This document shows, piece after piece, positions 1 to 8,496 of a stretch of DNA of 64,000 nucleotides. Positions within the stretch are counted from its first letter, which is position 1, and every line of letters begins with the position of its first letter. The notes beneath the pieces are model-generated. The model saw only the letters and a list, made by a program, of their open reading frames with translations, did no database searches and was not told the DNA's origin. The position numbers were made by a program, and so were the translations under genes. This DNA comes from Luteibacter mycovicinus (GTDB lineage Bacteria > Pseudomonadota > Gammaproteobacteria > Xanthomonadales > Rhodanobacteraceae), in NCBI RefSeq assembly GCF_000745235.1, contig NZ_JQNL01000001.1, positions 3,900,001-3,964,000 on the forward strand, read 5' to 3'.

Positions 1-735
1 CGGATCTCCGCGGCCCTGCGCAGCCTCAACGGCGCCGACGTGACGGTAAGCGTCAACTCGCCCGGTGGCGACATGTTCGAAGGCCTGGCGATCTACAACC
101 TGTTCCGCGAGTACGAGGGCCAGGTGACCATGAAGGTGCTGGGTGTGGCCGCCTCGGCGGCTTCCATCATCACCATGGCCGGCGACGAAGTGCAGATCGC
201 CCGCTCGGCCTTCCTGATGATCCACAACGCCTGGGTCGTGGCCGTCGGCAACCGCAACGACCTGCGGGATATGGCCGACACCCTCGAGCCCTTCGACCGG
301 GCCATGGCGGACATTTACGCCGCGCGCACGGGTCAGGACATCAAGGCCATCCAGAAGCTCCTGGACAACGAGACCTGGATCGGCGGCAGCGATGCTGTGT
401 CCCAGCGATTCGCCGACGACCTGCTCGCTTCGGATGCCGCGAAGACTGGCGACAAGACGAAGGCTTCGGCGCGCATGGCGCTGCACCGGATCGACGCCGC
501 CCTGATCAGCGCCGGCCTTTCGCGGGCCGAGCGCCGCAGCCTGATCAACGAGTTCAAGTCCGGCATGCCCAGCGCTGCCGGATCGGATGACACGCCTGGC
601 GCTGTCGTCTCCGGTACGCCGAGCGCTACCGATCAACCGGGGCATTCGCCCAACCAGCAAGCCAGTTTCGAAGCCGCTTTGTTCGGCCTCGTCGTGGCGC
701 CCAGCACCGTCCACACCGGAGAGACCCACGCATGA
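1..735 (+). CDS. Phage ClpP-like prohead protease (5' truncated by window edge)
   Basis: Serine protease of the ClpP/S14 fold used by HK97-type phages to mature the prohead. The open frame runs in from the left edge, so the start codon is outside; a GTG at 40 is only an internal possibility. Visible hallmarks are the substrate-groove stretch VNSPGGDMFEGLAIYN, the nucleophile block AASAASIITMAG and the histidine block FLMIHNAW, in the usual order. The C-terminal third is low-complexity (Ser/Ala/Gly/Pro) and may be a scaffold-like or linker tail. It overlaps the capsid gene by an ATGA junction, the normal protease-capsid pairing. Confidence 0.9.
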   Translation, partial: RISAALRSLNGADVTVSVNSPGGDMFEGLAIYNLFREYEGQVTMKVLGVAASAASIITMAGDEVQIARSAFLMIHNAWVVAVGNRNDLRDMADTLEPFDRAMADIYAARTGQDIKAIQKLLDNETWIGGSDAVSQRFADDLLASDAAKTGDKTKASARMALHRIDAALISAGLSRAERRSLINEFKSGMPSAAGSDDTPGAVVSGTPSATDQPGHSPNQQASFEAALFGLVVAPSTVHTGETHA

Positions 736-1961
736 CCACCATGACCAACGAGCAGCTGCTCGAAAAGGTGACCGCCGCCCTGACGACGGCGACCACCGGC
801 TTCCAGAGCCAGGCCGAAAACGCCCTGAAGGAAGCCAAAAACGCCGGTAGCCTGTCCCAGTCCACCAAGGACGCCGTCGACAAGGCGCTGACCGAGATCG
901 GCACGCTGACCACCGCTCAGAACGCGCTCACCGAGCAGCTGTCGCAGGTCGAGCAGAACATCGTGCGCAGCCAGAACGGTGGCGGCGAGAAGAAGGTGAA
1001 GAGCTTCGGCGAGCAGGTGCTGGCCTACGACGGCCTGGCCGACTTCGCCGCGCGGGTGAAGAGCAACGAGCGATGCCGTGTGAGCGTGCCCGTGCGGGCC
1101 GCGTTGCTGACCGGCGGCCTCGGTGCCGGCGTGATCGAGCCCGATCGCCAGTCCGGCACGCTGGCCACGCCCAAGCAGCGCCTGTTCCTGCGTGACTTGG
1201 TGTCCAGCGGCCGCACGACGTCGAACGCGATCAGCTGGATCCAGCAGACCGGGTTCGTCAACAACGCTGGAGTGGTCGTCGAGAGCACGCGCAAGCCGAC
1301 GTCGACGATCAATTACGCCCTGAAGATGACACCGGTGGCTACGATCGCGCACATCTTCAAGGCCGCCAAGCAGGTAATGGACGACCTGCCGCAGCTCGCC
1401 AGCGACATCGACGTCGAGATGCGTTACGGGCTGAAGTACGCGGAGGAGCAGCAGCTGCTGTTCGGCGACGGCACCGGGGCCAATCTGCACGGCATCGTGC
1501 CGCAGGCCACCGCGTTTGCGCCCGGCTTCACCGTGGCCGAGCAGACCCCGATCGATGACATCCGCCTGGCGATGCTGCAGGCCCAGCTGGCCCGCCTGCC
1601 GGCCAGCGGCACGGTGCTCCACTTCATCGACTGGGCGAAGATCGAGCTGACCAAGGACAGCCTCGGACGCTACATCCTGGCCAATCCGCTGGGCCTGCTC
1701 GGCCCGGTCCTGTGGGGCGTGCCGGTGGTTGCCACCGAGATCGCCGCTTTCGTCGGCAAGTTCCTCACCGGCGCCTTCCAGGGCGGTGCGCAGATCTATG
1801 ACCGCGAGGACGCCAACGTGGTGATCGCGACCGAGAACGAAGACGACTTCGTCAACAACCTGATCGCCGTCCGTTGCGAAGAGCGGCTCGGCTTCGCGGT
1901 CAAGCGCCCCGAGGCCTTCATCTACGGCGCGCTGACCCAGTCGGCCGCTGCTGGCGCTTAA
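732..1961 (+). CDS. Phage major capsid protein, HK97 fold
   Basis: Main shell protein, 409 aa. The first ~100 residues are Ala/Glu/Gln/Lys-rich and predicted coiled coil, fitting an N-terminal delta (scaffolding) domain removed by the protease encoded just upstream. The remainder carries typical HK97 capsid stretches such as LKYAEEQQLLFGDGTG followed by NLHGIVPQA, and a C-terminal segment with RCEERLGFAVKRPEAF. The start is the ATG overlapping the protease stop (ATGA), implying translational coupling. Family is sure; the cleavage site is not determined. Confidence 0.93.
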   Translation: MTTMTNEQLLEKVTAALTTATTGFQSQAENALKEAKNAGSLSQSTKDAVDKALTEIGTLTTAQNALTEQLSQVEQNIVRSQNGGGEKKVKSFGEQVLAYDGLADFAARVKSNERCRVSVPVRAALLTGGLGAGVIEPDRQSGTLATPKQRLFLRDLVSSGRTTSNAISWIQQTGFVNNAGVVVESTRKPTSTINYALKMTPVATIAHIFKAAKQVMDDLPQLASDIDVEMRYGLKYAEEQQLLFGDGTGANLHGIVPQATAFAPGFTVAEQTPIDDIRLAMLQAQLARLPASGTVLHFIDWAKIELTKDSLGRYILANPLGLLGPVLWGVPVVATEIAAFVGKFLTGAFQGGAQIYDREDANVVIATENEDDFVNNLIAVRCEERLGFAVKRPEAFIYGALTQSAAAGA

Positions 1962-2016
1962 CCCTTCACCCACCATGAGCGGTCGGCCATCGCGCTGACC
2001 GCTCCGCGAGGACACC

Positions 2017-2352
2017 ATGGAACTGATTGCGAAGAAGCCGATCCTGCTCGGCAAGAACGTTATCTCGGACGGCGAGAGCTTCGAGACCCACGACCAGCAC
2101 GGCAAGGAGCTGATCGACAAGGGCTACGCCGCGCTCAAGGGCGCGACCACTGCCGCACCGCCGGTTGGTAATGGCGAGGCCGAACTGAAGCCCGGCGAGA
2201 AGTTCGTCGCGGGCAAGGCGACCGACGTCATCGCCTCGATCGAAGGCACCGACAAGGAACTGCTGACGGAGGCGCTGGAGGCCGAGAAGGCCAAGGGCGA
2301 CAAGCAGCGCAAGGGCGTCGTCGAAGCACTGACGGCAGCCTTGGAAGCCTGA
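2017..2352 (+). CDS. Small phage head-region protein of unknown function
   Basis: 111 aa, between capsid and head-tail connector. It starts at ATG 2017, preceded by a GCGAGG Shine-Dalgarno sequence, 55 nt after the capsid stop. The N-terminal half (IAKKPILLGKNVISDGESFE) looks like a short beta domain of the kind found in small proteins next to capsid genes; the second half is Lys/Glu/Ala helical. The position suggests capsid decoration or a head-assembly accessory, but no catalytic or binding motif is visible. Function is inferred from location only. Confidence 0.75.
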   Translation: MELIAKKPILLGKNVISDGESFETHDQHGKELIDKGYAALKGATTAAPPVGNGEAELKPGEKFVAGKATDVIASIEGTDKELLTEALEAEKAKGDKQRKGVVEALTAALEA

Positions 2353-2353
2353 C

Positions 2354-2692
2354 GTGCTGCTCACCGATGACCAGGCCCGGGCACATGTTCGGGCCAGCAG
2401 CGACGAGGACGTCGCGGTCTACCTCGGCGCCGCCGAGCAGGCCGCGGCGGACTTCCTCGGGCGGCAGGTTTACCCGACGCCTGAGGACATGGCTGCCGCC
2501 GTTCTGGCCGGCACGTCGGGCGACGATCCCATGGTGGTCAATGACGCGATCAAGGCGGCCGTGCTGCTGATCTTCGGCCACCTGTACCGCAACCGCGAAG
2601 ACGTCATCACCGGCGCCTCCGCGGCGGCAGTCGTCATTCCGATGGGCTCGCGCACACTCCTGTGGCCCCATCGCGTGGGCCTTGGCGTATGA
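2354..2692 (+). CDS. Phage head-tail connector protein (gp6-like)
   Basis: 112 aa, predicted all-helical protein matching the HK97 gp6-like connector family in size, position and sequence style: an N-terminal AAEQAAADFLGRQVY helix, then VVNDAIKAAVLLIFGHLYRNRE and a short C-terminal arm. These proteins form a ring between portal and tail. The start is GTG, 1 nt after the previous stop. The last codons overlap the next gene by ATGA. No oddities seen. Confidence 0.85.
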   Translation: MLLTDDQARAHVRASSDEDVAVYLGAAEQAAADFLGRQVYPTPEDMAAAVLAGTSGDDPMVVNDAIKAAVLLIFGHLYRNREDVITGASAAAVVIPMGSRTLLWPHRVGLGV

Positions 2693-3045
2693 GCCTGGCC
2701 GCTGGGGAAATGGTGCATCGGCTCCGTGTCGAGGAGCTTGTACAGGCGACCGATCCGGACTACGGCGGCCGTGTTGGCAATCCCGAATGGACGCTGGTCG
2801 CCGAGGTGTGGGCGAAGCGCACGAACACGCTTCGCGCCACAGCGGAGGCGCTGGCCAGCGGCACGACCATCGCGCCCGTGCAGGTCCGGTTCGACATGCG
2901 CACGCGTCGCCTCACTGCCGCGATGCGCCTGGTGGGAGTCAAGGGCGACCACGACGGTGTGATCTACGACATCCAGAACATCGGTATCAGCAACGACCGC
3001 AGCGAGATGGCCGTGCTCTGCACATCTGGAGCGTCCAATGGCTGA
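2689..3045 (+). CDS. Phage head closure / head-tail adaptor protein
   Basis: 118 aa. The start at ATG 2689 is chosen because it overlaps the connector stop (ATGA); the frame is open upstream to 2662, but that extension lies inside the connector gene. Composition and length match SPP1 gp16-like head closure proteins: beta-rich, with HRLRVEEL near the N terminus, a central EVWAKRTNTLRATAEA stretch, and a final IQNIGISNDRSEMAVLC strand. It seals the portal after DNA packaging. Overlaps the next gene by 8 nt. Confidence 0.82.
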   Translation: MSLAAGEMVHRLRVEELVQATDPDYGGRVGNPEWTLVAEVWAKRTNTLRATAEALASGTTIAPVQVRFDMRTRRLTAAMRLVGVKGDHDGVIYDIQNIGISNDRSEMAVLCTSGASNG

Positions 3046-3424
3046 CCTTGATCTCGAAATCGACGGACTCGCCGACCTCGAACGTCGCCTCACCGAGATC
3101 GCAGGCCCGGGCGCTCGCCGGGCCCTCTCGAAGGGTCTTCGGCAGGGGACCAACGTCGTCCTGAAGGAGGCCCGGCGTCGGGTTCGTAAGAAGACCGGCG
3201 CTACGGCGAAGGCCACGCGCACGAAGAGCCAAGGTCAGCAGGGTCAGGACATCACTTATTCGGTGACCACTAATTACGTCGGCCGCTTCCTCGAGCTGGG
3301 TACCTCACAGATGCCGGCCTACCCATTTCTCAGGCCGGCGACGGAGGCTTCGGCTCAGTTGGCCGTTCAGATCATGCGTGACGTGACCCTTGCGGCGATC
3401 GAGATCGAGGCATCGCGGAAATGA
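3038..3424 (+). CDS. HK97 gp10-like head-tail joining protein
   Basis: 128 aa, basic. It begins LDLEIDGLADLERRLTEI and has a positively charged central segment (KEARRRVRKKTGATAKATR), then TNYVGRFLELGTSQMPAYPFLRPA, which is the family signature (LE.G....PA.PFLRPA). This family is found at the head-tail interface of many siphophages. Its start overlaps the upstream gene and its stop overlaps the next ATG, so it is translated as part of a coupled chain. Confidence 0.87.
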   Translation: MADLDLEIDGLADLERRLTEIAGPGARRALSKGLRQGTNVVLKEARRRVRKKTGATAKATRTKSQGQQGQDITYSVTTNYVGRFLELGTSQMPAYPFLRPATEASAQLAVQIMRDVTLAAIEIEASRK

Positions 3425-3762
3425 GTGTCGAAACCGCGCTTTACGCCGCGCTCAAAAACCTCGCGCCGACTTTTCCGACCCTCGCACCGCAGGGCACGAC
3501 AGCGCTTCCCCGGATCACCTATCAGCGCGTAGCCGGCGGTGACGCTAGCACCTATGCGGGCGACGGTATGGGCGCGACGAACGTGCGCGTGCAGGTCGAC
3601 GTGTGGGCATCCGACTACCCGGCTGCCAGGAAGCTCTCTGATCAGGCGCGCGCCGCCCTGTATGCGGCGCTGGCCGTTGGGCAGGTCACAGACAACCCGT
3701 CCGATTACGAGTCGGACACCAAATTGCACCGGGCGTCGTTCGACGTCGAAGCCTGGGAATAA
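3421..3762 (+). CDS. Phage tail terminator / DUF3168-type protein
   Basis: 113 aa of the DUF3168 (gp17-like) family: N-terminal ETALYAALKNLAPTFPTLAP, then PRITYQRVAGG, a VRVQVDVWASDYPAARKL block, and the closing SFDVEAWE. Members cap the tail tube and set its end (lambda gpU role). The start overlaps the gp10-like stop by 4 nt. The gene is followed by an intrinsic terminator, marking the end of the head-joining segment. Confidence 0.85.
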   Translation: MSVETALYAALKNLAPTFPTLAPQGTTALPRITYQRVAGGDASTYAGDGMGATNVRVQVDVWASDYPAARKLSDQARAALYAALAVGQVTDNPSDYESDTKLHRASFDVEAWE

Positions 3763-3803
3763 CCACCGCTACCGCGGGACCTCGCCGGCCATGCCGGTAC
3801 TTT

Positions 3804-3833
3804 GAAGCCACCTCCGGGTGGCTTCTTCTTTTT
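3804..3833 (+). terminator. Intrinsic terminator inside the late operon, just before the tail tube gene
   Basis: A perfect 9-bp stem (GAAGCCACC at 3804-3812, GGTGGCTTC at 3817-3825) with a 4-nt loop is followed by the U-tract TTCTTTTT. The tract runs straight into the GGAG ribosome-binding site of the tail tube gene at 3834. It should attenuate transcription between head and tail genes unless an antiterminator is active. Confidence 0.85.
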
Positions 3834-3843
3834 GGAGACCAAC

Positions 3844-4281
3844 ATGGCAGTCAATAAGGCCAAGAGCACCCAGTTCCGCAAGGTCGAGGTGAGTGAGACG
3901 GGCACCGCGCAGGGCACCTGGACGAAGATCAGCCAGACCAGCGACGTGACCCTTTCGACCGGCTCCGCGCAGTTCCTGGACGCCACCAACTACGACAGCA
4001 CGACGAAGGAATACATCGCCGGCCTCGACGACGTTGGCGACCTGAATATCCCATTCCAGCGCGTGGTCGACGATGAGGGCCAGAACATGGCGCGCGACGC
4101 GTCGTTCGAGCGCCCGCGCCCGACGCTGTATTTCCGCTTGACCACCGGCCAGGGCGAAGTGATGACCTTCGAGAGCGAGGTCGGCGGATGGCAGGTCGGC
4201 GGCGCCGCGAACACGGTCGAAACCGGCCAGTTCACCGTGCGCCCGCGCAACATCGTCTGGACCGGACCGGTGACGCCGTAA
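3844..4281 (+). CDS. Phage tail tube (major tail) protein
   Basis: 145 aa. Start ATG 3844 has GGAG 6 nt upstream; the frame extends to 3802 but that part is the terminator hairpin. The sequence (TKISQTSDVTLSTGSAQFLDATNYDSTTKEYIAGLDD, shown here only as its start region, then IPFQRVVDDEG and LYFRLTTGQGEVMTFES) fits the lambda gpV/TP901 tail tube fold, a beta sandwich that polymerises around the tape measure. It is first of the tail segment and overlaps the G gene start by 1 nt (TAATG). Confidence 0.85.
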   Translation: MAVNKAKSTQFRKVEVSETGTAQGTWTKISQTSDVTLSTGSAQFLDATNYDSTTKEYIAGLDDVGDLNIPFQRVVDDEGQNMARDASFERPRPTLYFRLTTGQGEVMTFESEVGGWQVGGAANTVETGQFTVRPRNIVWTGPVTP

Positions 4282-4703
4282 TGGGAAAGCTGCTCACGAA
4301 AGACCAGATCCTCACGGCCGACCGGAAGAAGTTCGAGGACGTCGAAGTGAAGGAATGGGGCGGCACCGTTCGCCTGCAGGAGCTGTCGGCGAGCGACCGC
4401 GATCAATGGGAGGCCGAGCAGATCATCGTCAGCGCCGACGGTGCCGGCGCGAAGTTCAATCCGAAGCATGCTCGCGCCCGCCTTGTCGTTCGGTCCCTGG
4501 TGGATGAAAACGGGCTCCGGCTTTTCAAGGACGATGAGGTTGCATCGCTCGGCAGCCTGGCCGCGTCGACGATGCAAAAGCTGTTCAACAAGGCGCGCAA
4601 GCTGAACGCTATCAGCGCCGAGGATATGAAGGAACTGGAGGGAAACTCCGAAGCCGCCCCGAGCGCAGGCGGCTCTTCGACCTCTGCGAGCGCTTCGGCG
4701 TAG
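4281..4703 (+). CDS. Tail assembly chaperone gpG-like (unshifted product)
   Basis: 140 aa. Start ATG 4281 shares one base with the tail tube stop; the longer upstream frame is shadow. The N-terminal part (MGKLLTKDQILTADRKKFED, VKEWGGTVRLQELSASDRD) is typical of siphophage tail chaperones that keep the tape measure soluble. The C-terminal tail becomes Ser/Ala/Gly-rich and stops at 4703. A slippery heptamer G GGA AAC lies at 4640-4646 in the correct register, so a fraction of ribosomes should shift -1 into the T frame. Equivalent to lambda gpG. Confidence 0.9.
   Translation: MGKLLTKDQILTADRKKFEDVEVKEWGGTVRLQELSASDRDQWEAEQIIVSADGAGAKFNPKHARARLVVRSLVDENGLRLFKDDEVASLGSLAASTMQKLFNKARKLNAISAEDMKELEGNSEAAPSAGGSSTSASASA
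4640..4646 (+). promoter_or_regulatory. Programmed -1 ribosomal frameshift heptamer GGGAAAC
   Basis: Read in the G frame as G GGA AAC, so both tRNAs can re-pair at GGG AAA after a one-base slip. It is nearly identical to the lambda G-T site (GGGAAAG). The -1 frame beyond it encodes a recognisable T domain, and the zero frame ends at 4703. Confidence 0.9.
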
Positions 4704-4912
4704 CTCACCCCTCGATCCTTCTCCGACAGCTCACATCGAGCGAGCTGTCGGAGTTGATCGCCTACAGCGAGCTCCATCCCGTTTCACCCGGCCTCGAAAA
4801 GATGCTGGCCCGGGTAGTCCAGGTGTCGGCGATTGCCGGCGGCGTGAAGGTGGGCGACGAGCCCATCCCCTTCGCGGACCATCTCATCCGTAAGTACCCC
4901 AACGAGAACTGA
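4640..4912 (+). CDS. Tail assembly chaperone T part of gpGT (reached by -1 frameshift)
   Basis: From the slippery site at 4640 the -1 frame is open to TGA 4910-4912 and reads GKLRSRPERRRLFDLCERFG, then VAHPSILLRQLTSSELSEL, IAYSELHPVSPG and FADHLIRKYPNEN. This is the T-domain (DUF4035-like) pattern seen as the extension in lambda gpGT. There is no good independent start; the frame is expected only as a G-T fusion of about 210 residues starting at 4281. T ends 2 nt before the tape measure start codon. The product binds the tape measure and recruits tail tube protein. Confidence 0.88.
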   Translation, partial: GKLRSRPERRRLFDLCERFGVAHPSILLRQLTSSELSELIAYSELHPVSPGLEKMLARVVQVSAIAGGVKVGDEPIPFADHLIRKYPNEN

Positions 4913-4914
4913 CC

Positions 4915-7900
4915 TTGGCGACCATCGCGCAAATCCGTGCCGACCTGGTCGGCTCGAGTGCAAGCTTTCGTGCGGAGATGATCGCCGGCCAGCGGCAGGC
5001 CAACCAGTCGCTGGCCGCAATCCGCACTGACGTGAAGGCGACGGCAGATAGCCTGCTGACCCTGAATAAGGCGGCGGCCGGCTTCGTGGGCTTCGAGGCC
5101 ATCAAGGCGGGCGTACAGAACCTTCTGGACGCGCAGAAGGCTGCTCAGCAGATCCATTATTCGCTCTTGAGCGCCACCGGTTCCACGACGGCGGCCGATG
5201 CCGCGTACCAGCAGGTTGCGGCGACGGTCGAACACCTGGGCCTGGACCTGCAATCCTCGGCGCTGGGCTTCAGCTCCATGTCGGCAGCGGCGAGTGCCAA
5301 TGGCGTCGCCATGAAGGATCAGGTTGCGCTGTTCGACGGCTTGGCCCGCTCGTCCACCGTCCTGCACCTGTCGTCGGATCAGACGGGTCGCGCGATCACC
5401 GCGCTGAGCCAGATTTTCGGCAAGGGCAAGATCCAGGCCGAAGAGCTCCGTCAGCAGTTGGGTGACGCCATTCCCGGCGTAGTTCCGCGTTTCCAGGCCG
5501 CCGTGCTGGCGATGACGAAGGGCACGGACCTGGCGGGCAAGTCGTTCGACCAGTTGCTGCAGTCCGGCGATCTGACCGTGCAACGGTTCCTGCCGGCGCT
5601 CGTGCAGGCTCTCAACGACACGGGGAAGGGCGCCGAGCAGGCGGCCGGCGGGCTCAACGCGTCGATCAACCGCCTCTCGACCGAATGGTTCAAGCTGAAG
5701 ACCGACCTGTCCGGCGGGCTTTTCTCCGACGTGGCCATCGGCAGCATCGACCTCGTCGCGCATAACCTGGAGAACTTGGCGGATATCGCCGGGATCACTG
5801 GCGGCGTGATCGTCGCTCGCTTGGCCGGTGGAGGCCTAGGCAAGGCCGCGGCAGGCGCCTCGGCGCTCGTGCAGCAACAGCAGGAGGCGCGCGCTGCGGC
5901 GCTCGCCGCCACAGAACTGGCTGCCGCCGAGACGGAAGCGGCCGGGGCCGAGATCAAGCAGAACGAAGTCGCGCTTCGCGGCGTCACCGTGGCGCGGGAG
6001 CAAGCCCTTGCCGCACGAGACGCGGCGTCGGCCGCCCTGCAAAAAGCGATCGCTGACAACGAGGCCGCGCAGGCCACGCTCAACCACCAGCGCACGGCGG
6101 CAACGCTTTCGGCCAACCTTCGGGCCCAACGCATCGCCACTGCGGATGCCGCTGCAGCGCAGGCGGCGCTTACGCGAGCGCAGGTGCAGTACAACGCATC
6201 GGCGCAGGCCAGCATCGCCCTGAAGGATCAGCAGATCGCCCTTGAGGGGGCTCTGTTCCGCGCACGTGGCGCGGCGACGATCGCCACCGAGGCCGAGGTG
6301 GCCGCCGAGCGGCAGCTTGCCGCAACGGGCGCTGGAGGGCTTCTCGCGCGTGGGGCTGCGGGCCTTGGGAGCGTCGCCCTGGGCCTCGTGGGAGGGCCGT
6401 GGGGTGCCGCCGCGCTGGCCATCGGTGCCGTCGGTTATGCCATCTACGACACCCAGAAGCGGTCGGAGGACTACCGCCGGGAAACGCAGGAGCAGGTGCA
6501 GTCGCTTCAGCAGCTGCGCGAGCAAGCCGAGCAGGCGGCCAAGTCGTTTGGCACCCTCGACAGTTCCATGACCATTCGCCAAGGCATTGAGCAGTATCAG
6601 CAGGACAGCCAGGCGATCGCGGGCCAGAGGAAGGAACTGGAGGCCCTGGGCGAGCAGGCCGATGCAATTCGCGCCCGGATTGCCAGCCGAAGCAACGGCA
6701 CGGCCGGCGGCGCGTTCGCTAACCTTTTCGACCAGCGCGAGCTCGAGCAGGTCACCGACCGCATCTCGCAACTACAGGGCCAGATTGGCCCAGCTGCGTC
6801 CGCCGTCGACGCGCTCGGAAACAAGATGTCCGGGGTGCTCGCGCCGTCCATCGACTCGGTGAAGCACGCGATCGACCAGCTCGCGAAAGGGAAGCCGCTG
6901 CTGGACGTGATCTTCGACCTGTCGGCCGGCGCCGACAAGGGCATTGCCGCGGCCGATACGGCGCTGGCCAGCGTCCGCGCTGGCATCGCCCAGTTCCAGA
7001 CGGGCACCAAAGCGCTGACGGACAAGGCCGCGACCGATGGGCTCAACAACGTCCAGAAGGCGCAATACGAGTACCGGCAGCGTCTGGCCGACATCGCGAA
7101 GCTGCCGGCGGGGTTGCAGGACAAGAACCGGGCGGAGCTGACGTCTGCCTACGCGACCAACGTACAGGCAGCACAGCAGTTAGACGCCGCCGACGCCGCG
7201 AAGAAGGCAGCGGCAGCAGCCGAAGCGCAGGCACGCCAGTGGAAGACGCAGGCGGATAGCCTCAATCAGTCGCTGCAGCAGACCCACAACGAGCTGACGG
7301 CCCAGCTCGGCAGCACGCAGCGCCTGACCCCGGCCGAGAAGCAGTTGCAGGACATCGTTGGCGGCACGAGCGACGCATACAACCACGCTGGCGCCGCGCT
7401 CAAGGCGAAGATGCTGGCGCAGGCCCAGGCCAACGCCGAGCTGTCCAAGTCAATCGTGCTTCAGCAGCAGGAGGCGGCGGCTACGGCACGCAGCACAGCG
7501 TTGCAGGAGCAGCTGGCGGCGCGTATCCAGCGACAGACCGAGGCCAACGACGTCGCCTCGACGAGCGTTGGCCATGGTCAGGAACTCACCCAGCAGTTGC
7601 AAGACGAGCTCCGCATCCGGCAGGAATACGACCGGCAGCGGCAGCAGTACGACAAGGAGGCCGGACGTCTCCCGGCGGGCACGGCAGGCGCGATCGGTTC
7701 GAGCCAGTACGACAACGACATTGCACGCATGCAGGCCAGTCAGCTGCAAGAGCTGGCGATCTACCGCGCCGGTGTCCAGCAGCGACTGGACGCTGAGCAC
7801 GACTGGCGCAACGGTGCTCAGGCGGCGTTGGAGGACTACGCCGCATCCGCCGAAAACGCTGCCGGCCAGACGCAACAGGCATTCTCCAATGCCTTCGGCT

Positions 7901-8496
7901 CGCTGGAAGATGACCTCGTCAAGGGCAAGCTAAACTTCACCAGTTTCACAAACTCGGTGATCGAGGACATTTTGCGCATCCAGGTGCGCGGAGGACTCGG
8001 CCAACTCGCTCAGTACGGAACCCAGGCGCTGGGTTCACTCTTCGGGTACGACGCCTCGGGTGGCGCAGGACAGTCGAGCTACAACGCAATCGGCGCCGTG
8101 ACACACGTGGCGTTTGGCGGTGGGCGCGCGACCGGCGGACCGACAGCCGGCGGTACGCTGTACGAGGTGGCGGAAAACGGCCGCCCTGAAATTTACCAGT
8201 CGGGCGGCCGCACTTATCTCCTGTCCGGTCAAGATGGCCACGTCACTCCGGCTGGCTCGGCCTCGGGCGCTTCGTCGTCTGCAGCGGCTGCCCCGGTAAT
8301 GAACTTCACCTTTGTGGACAACGTAGGCGTGAAGGTGACGCCGCGGCAGTCCAGCGGACCAGGCGGAGGCTTGAACATGGAATTCATCATCGACGCGGTG
8401 GACGCTGGCATGGCCGACCGTGTAGCGAGCGGGCGCAGTCGAACGGGTAACGCACTGGCTACGCGCATGAACACTAGTTTGGCGGCGGGTCTTTGA
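4915..8496 (+). CDS. Phage tape measure protein
   Basis: 1193 aa, the longest tail-shaft protein; its length sets tail length. The start is TTG 4915, 2 nt after the T stop, giving MATIAQIRADLVGSSASFRA, a standard tape-measure N terminus. Residues ~60-250 form the conserved TMP domain (VEHLGLDLQSSALGFSSMSA, ELRQQLGDAIPGVVPRF). The middle is very Ala/Gln/Glu-rich coiled coil with a hydrophobic Gly/Ala segment near residues 475-515 that may be membrane-active during DNA ejection. The C-terminal 150 residues hold the lambda gpH-like end (AFGSLEDDLVKGKLNFTSF, then an ARATGGPTAGGTLYEVAENG-type motif). Confidence 0.93.
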   Translation: MATIAQIRADLVGSSASFRAEMIAGQRQANQSLAAIRTDVKATADSLLTLNKAAAGFVGFEAIKAGVQNLLDAQKAAQQIHYSLLSATGSTTAADAAYQQVAATVEHLGLDLQSSALGFSSMSAAASANGVAMKDQVALFDGLARSSTVLHLSSDQTGRAITALSQIFGKGKIQAEELRQQLGDAIPGVVPRFQAAVLAMTKGTDLAGKSFDQLLQSGDLTVQRFLPALVQALNDTGKGAEQAAGGLNASINRLSTEWFKLKTDLSGGLFSDVAIGSIDLVAHNLENLADIAGITGGVIVARLAGGGLGKAAAGASALVQQQQEARAAALAATELAAAETEAAGAEIKQNEVALRGVTVAREQALAARDAASAALQKAIADNEAAQATLNHQRTAATLSANLRAQRIATADAAAAQAALTRAQVQYNASAQASIALKDQQIALEGALFRARGAATIATEAEVAAERQLAATGAGGLLARGAAGLGSVALGLVGGPWGAAALAIGAVGYAIYDTQKRSEDYRRETQEQVQSLQQLREQAEQAAKSFGTLDSSMTIRQGIEQYQQDSQAIAGQRKELEALGEQADAIRARIASRSNGTAGGAFANLFDQRELEQVTDRISQLQGQIGPAASAVDALGNKMSGVLAPSIDSVKHAIDQLAKGKPLLDVIFDLSAGADKGIAAADTALASVRAGIAQFQTGTKALTDKAATDGLNNVQKAQYEYRQRLADIAKLPAGLQDKNRAELTSAYATNVQAAQQLDAADAAKKAAAAAEAQARQWKTQADSLNQSLQQTHNELTAQLGSTQRLTPAEKQLQDIVGGTSDAYNHAGAALKAKMLAQAQANAELSKSIVLQQQEAAATARSTALQEQLAARIQRQTEANDVASTSVGHGQELTQQLQDELRIRQEYDRQRQQYDKEAGRLPAGTAGAIGSSQYDNDIARMQASQLQELAIYRAGVQQRLDAEHDWRNGAQAALEDYAASAENAAGQTQQAFSNAFGSLEDDLVKGKLNFTSFTNSVIEDILRIQVRGGLGQLAQYGTQALGSLFGYDASGGAGQSSYNAIGAVTHVAFGGGRATGGPTAGGTLYEVAENGRPEIYQSGGRTYLLSGQDGHVTPAGSASGASSSAAAAPVMNFTFVDNVGVKVTPRQSSGPGGGLNMEFIIDAVDAGMADRVASGRSRTGNALATRMNTSLAAGL

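Noticed and set aside
633..2120. A 495-codon minus-strand frame opposite the capsid gene
   Set aside because: The capsid gene on the plus strand is certain and fits the overlapping late operon; the antisense frame has no domain.
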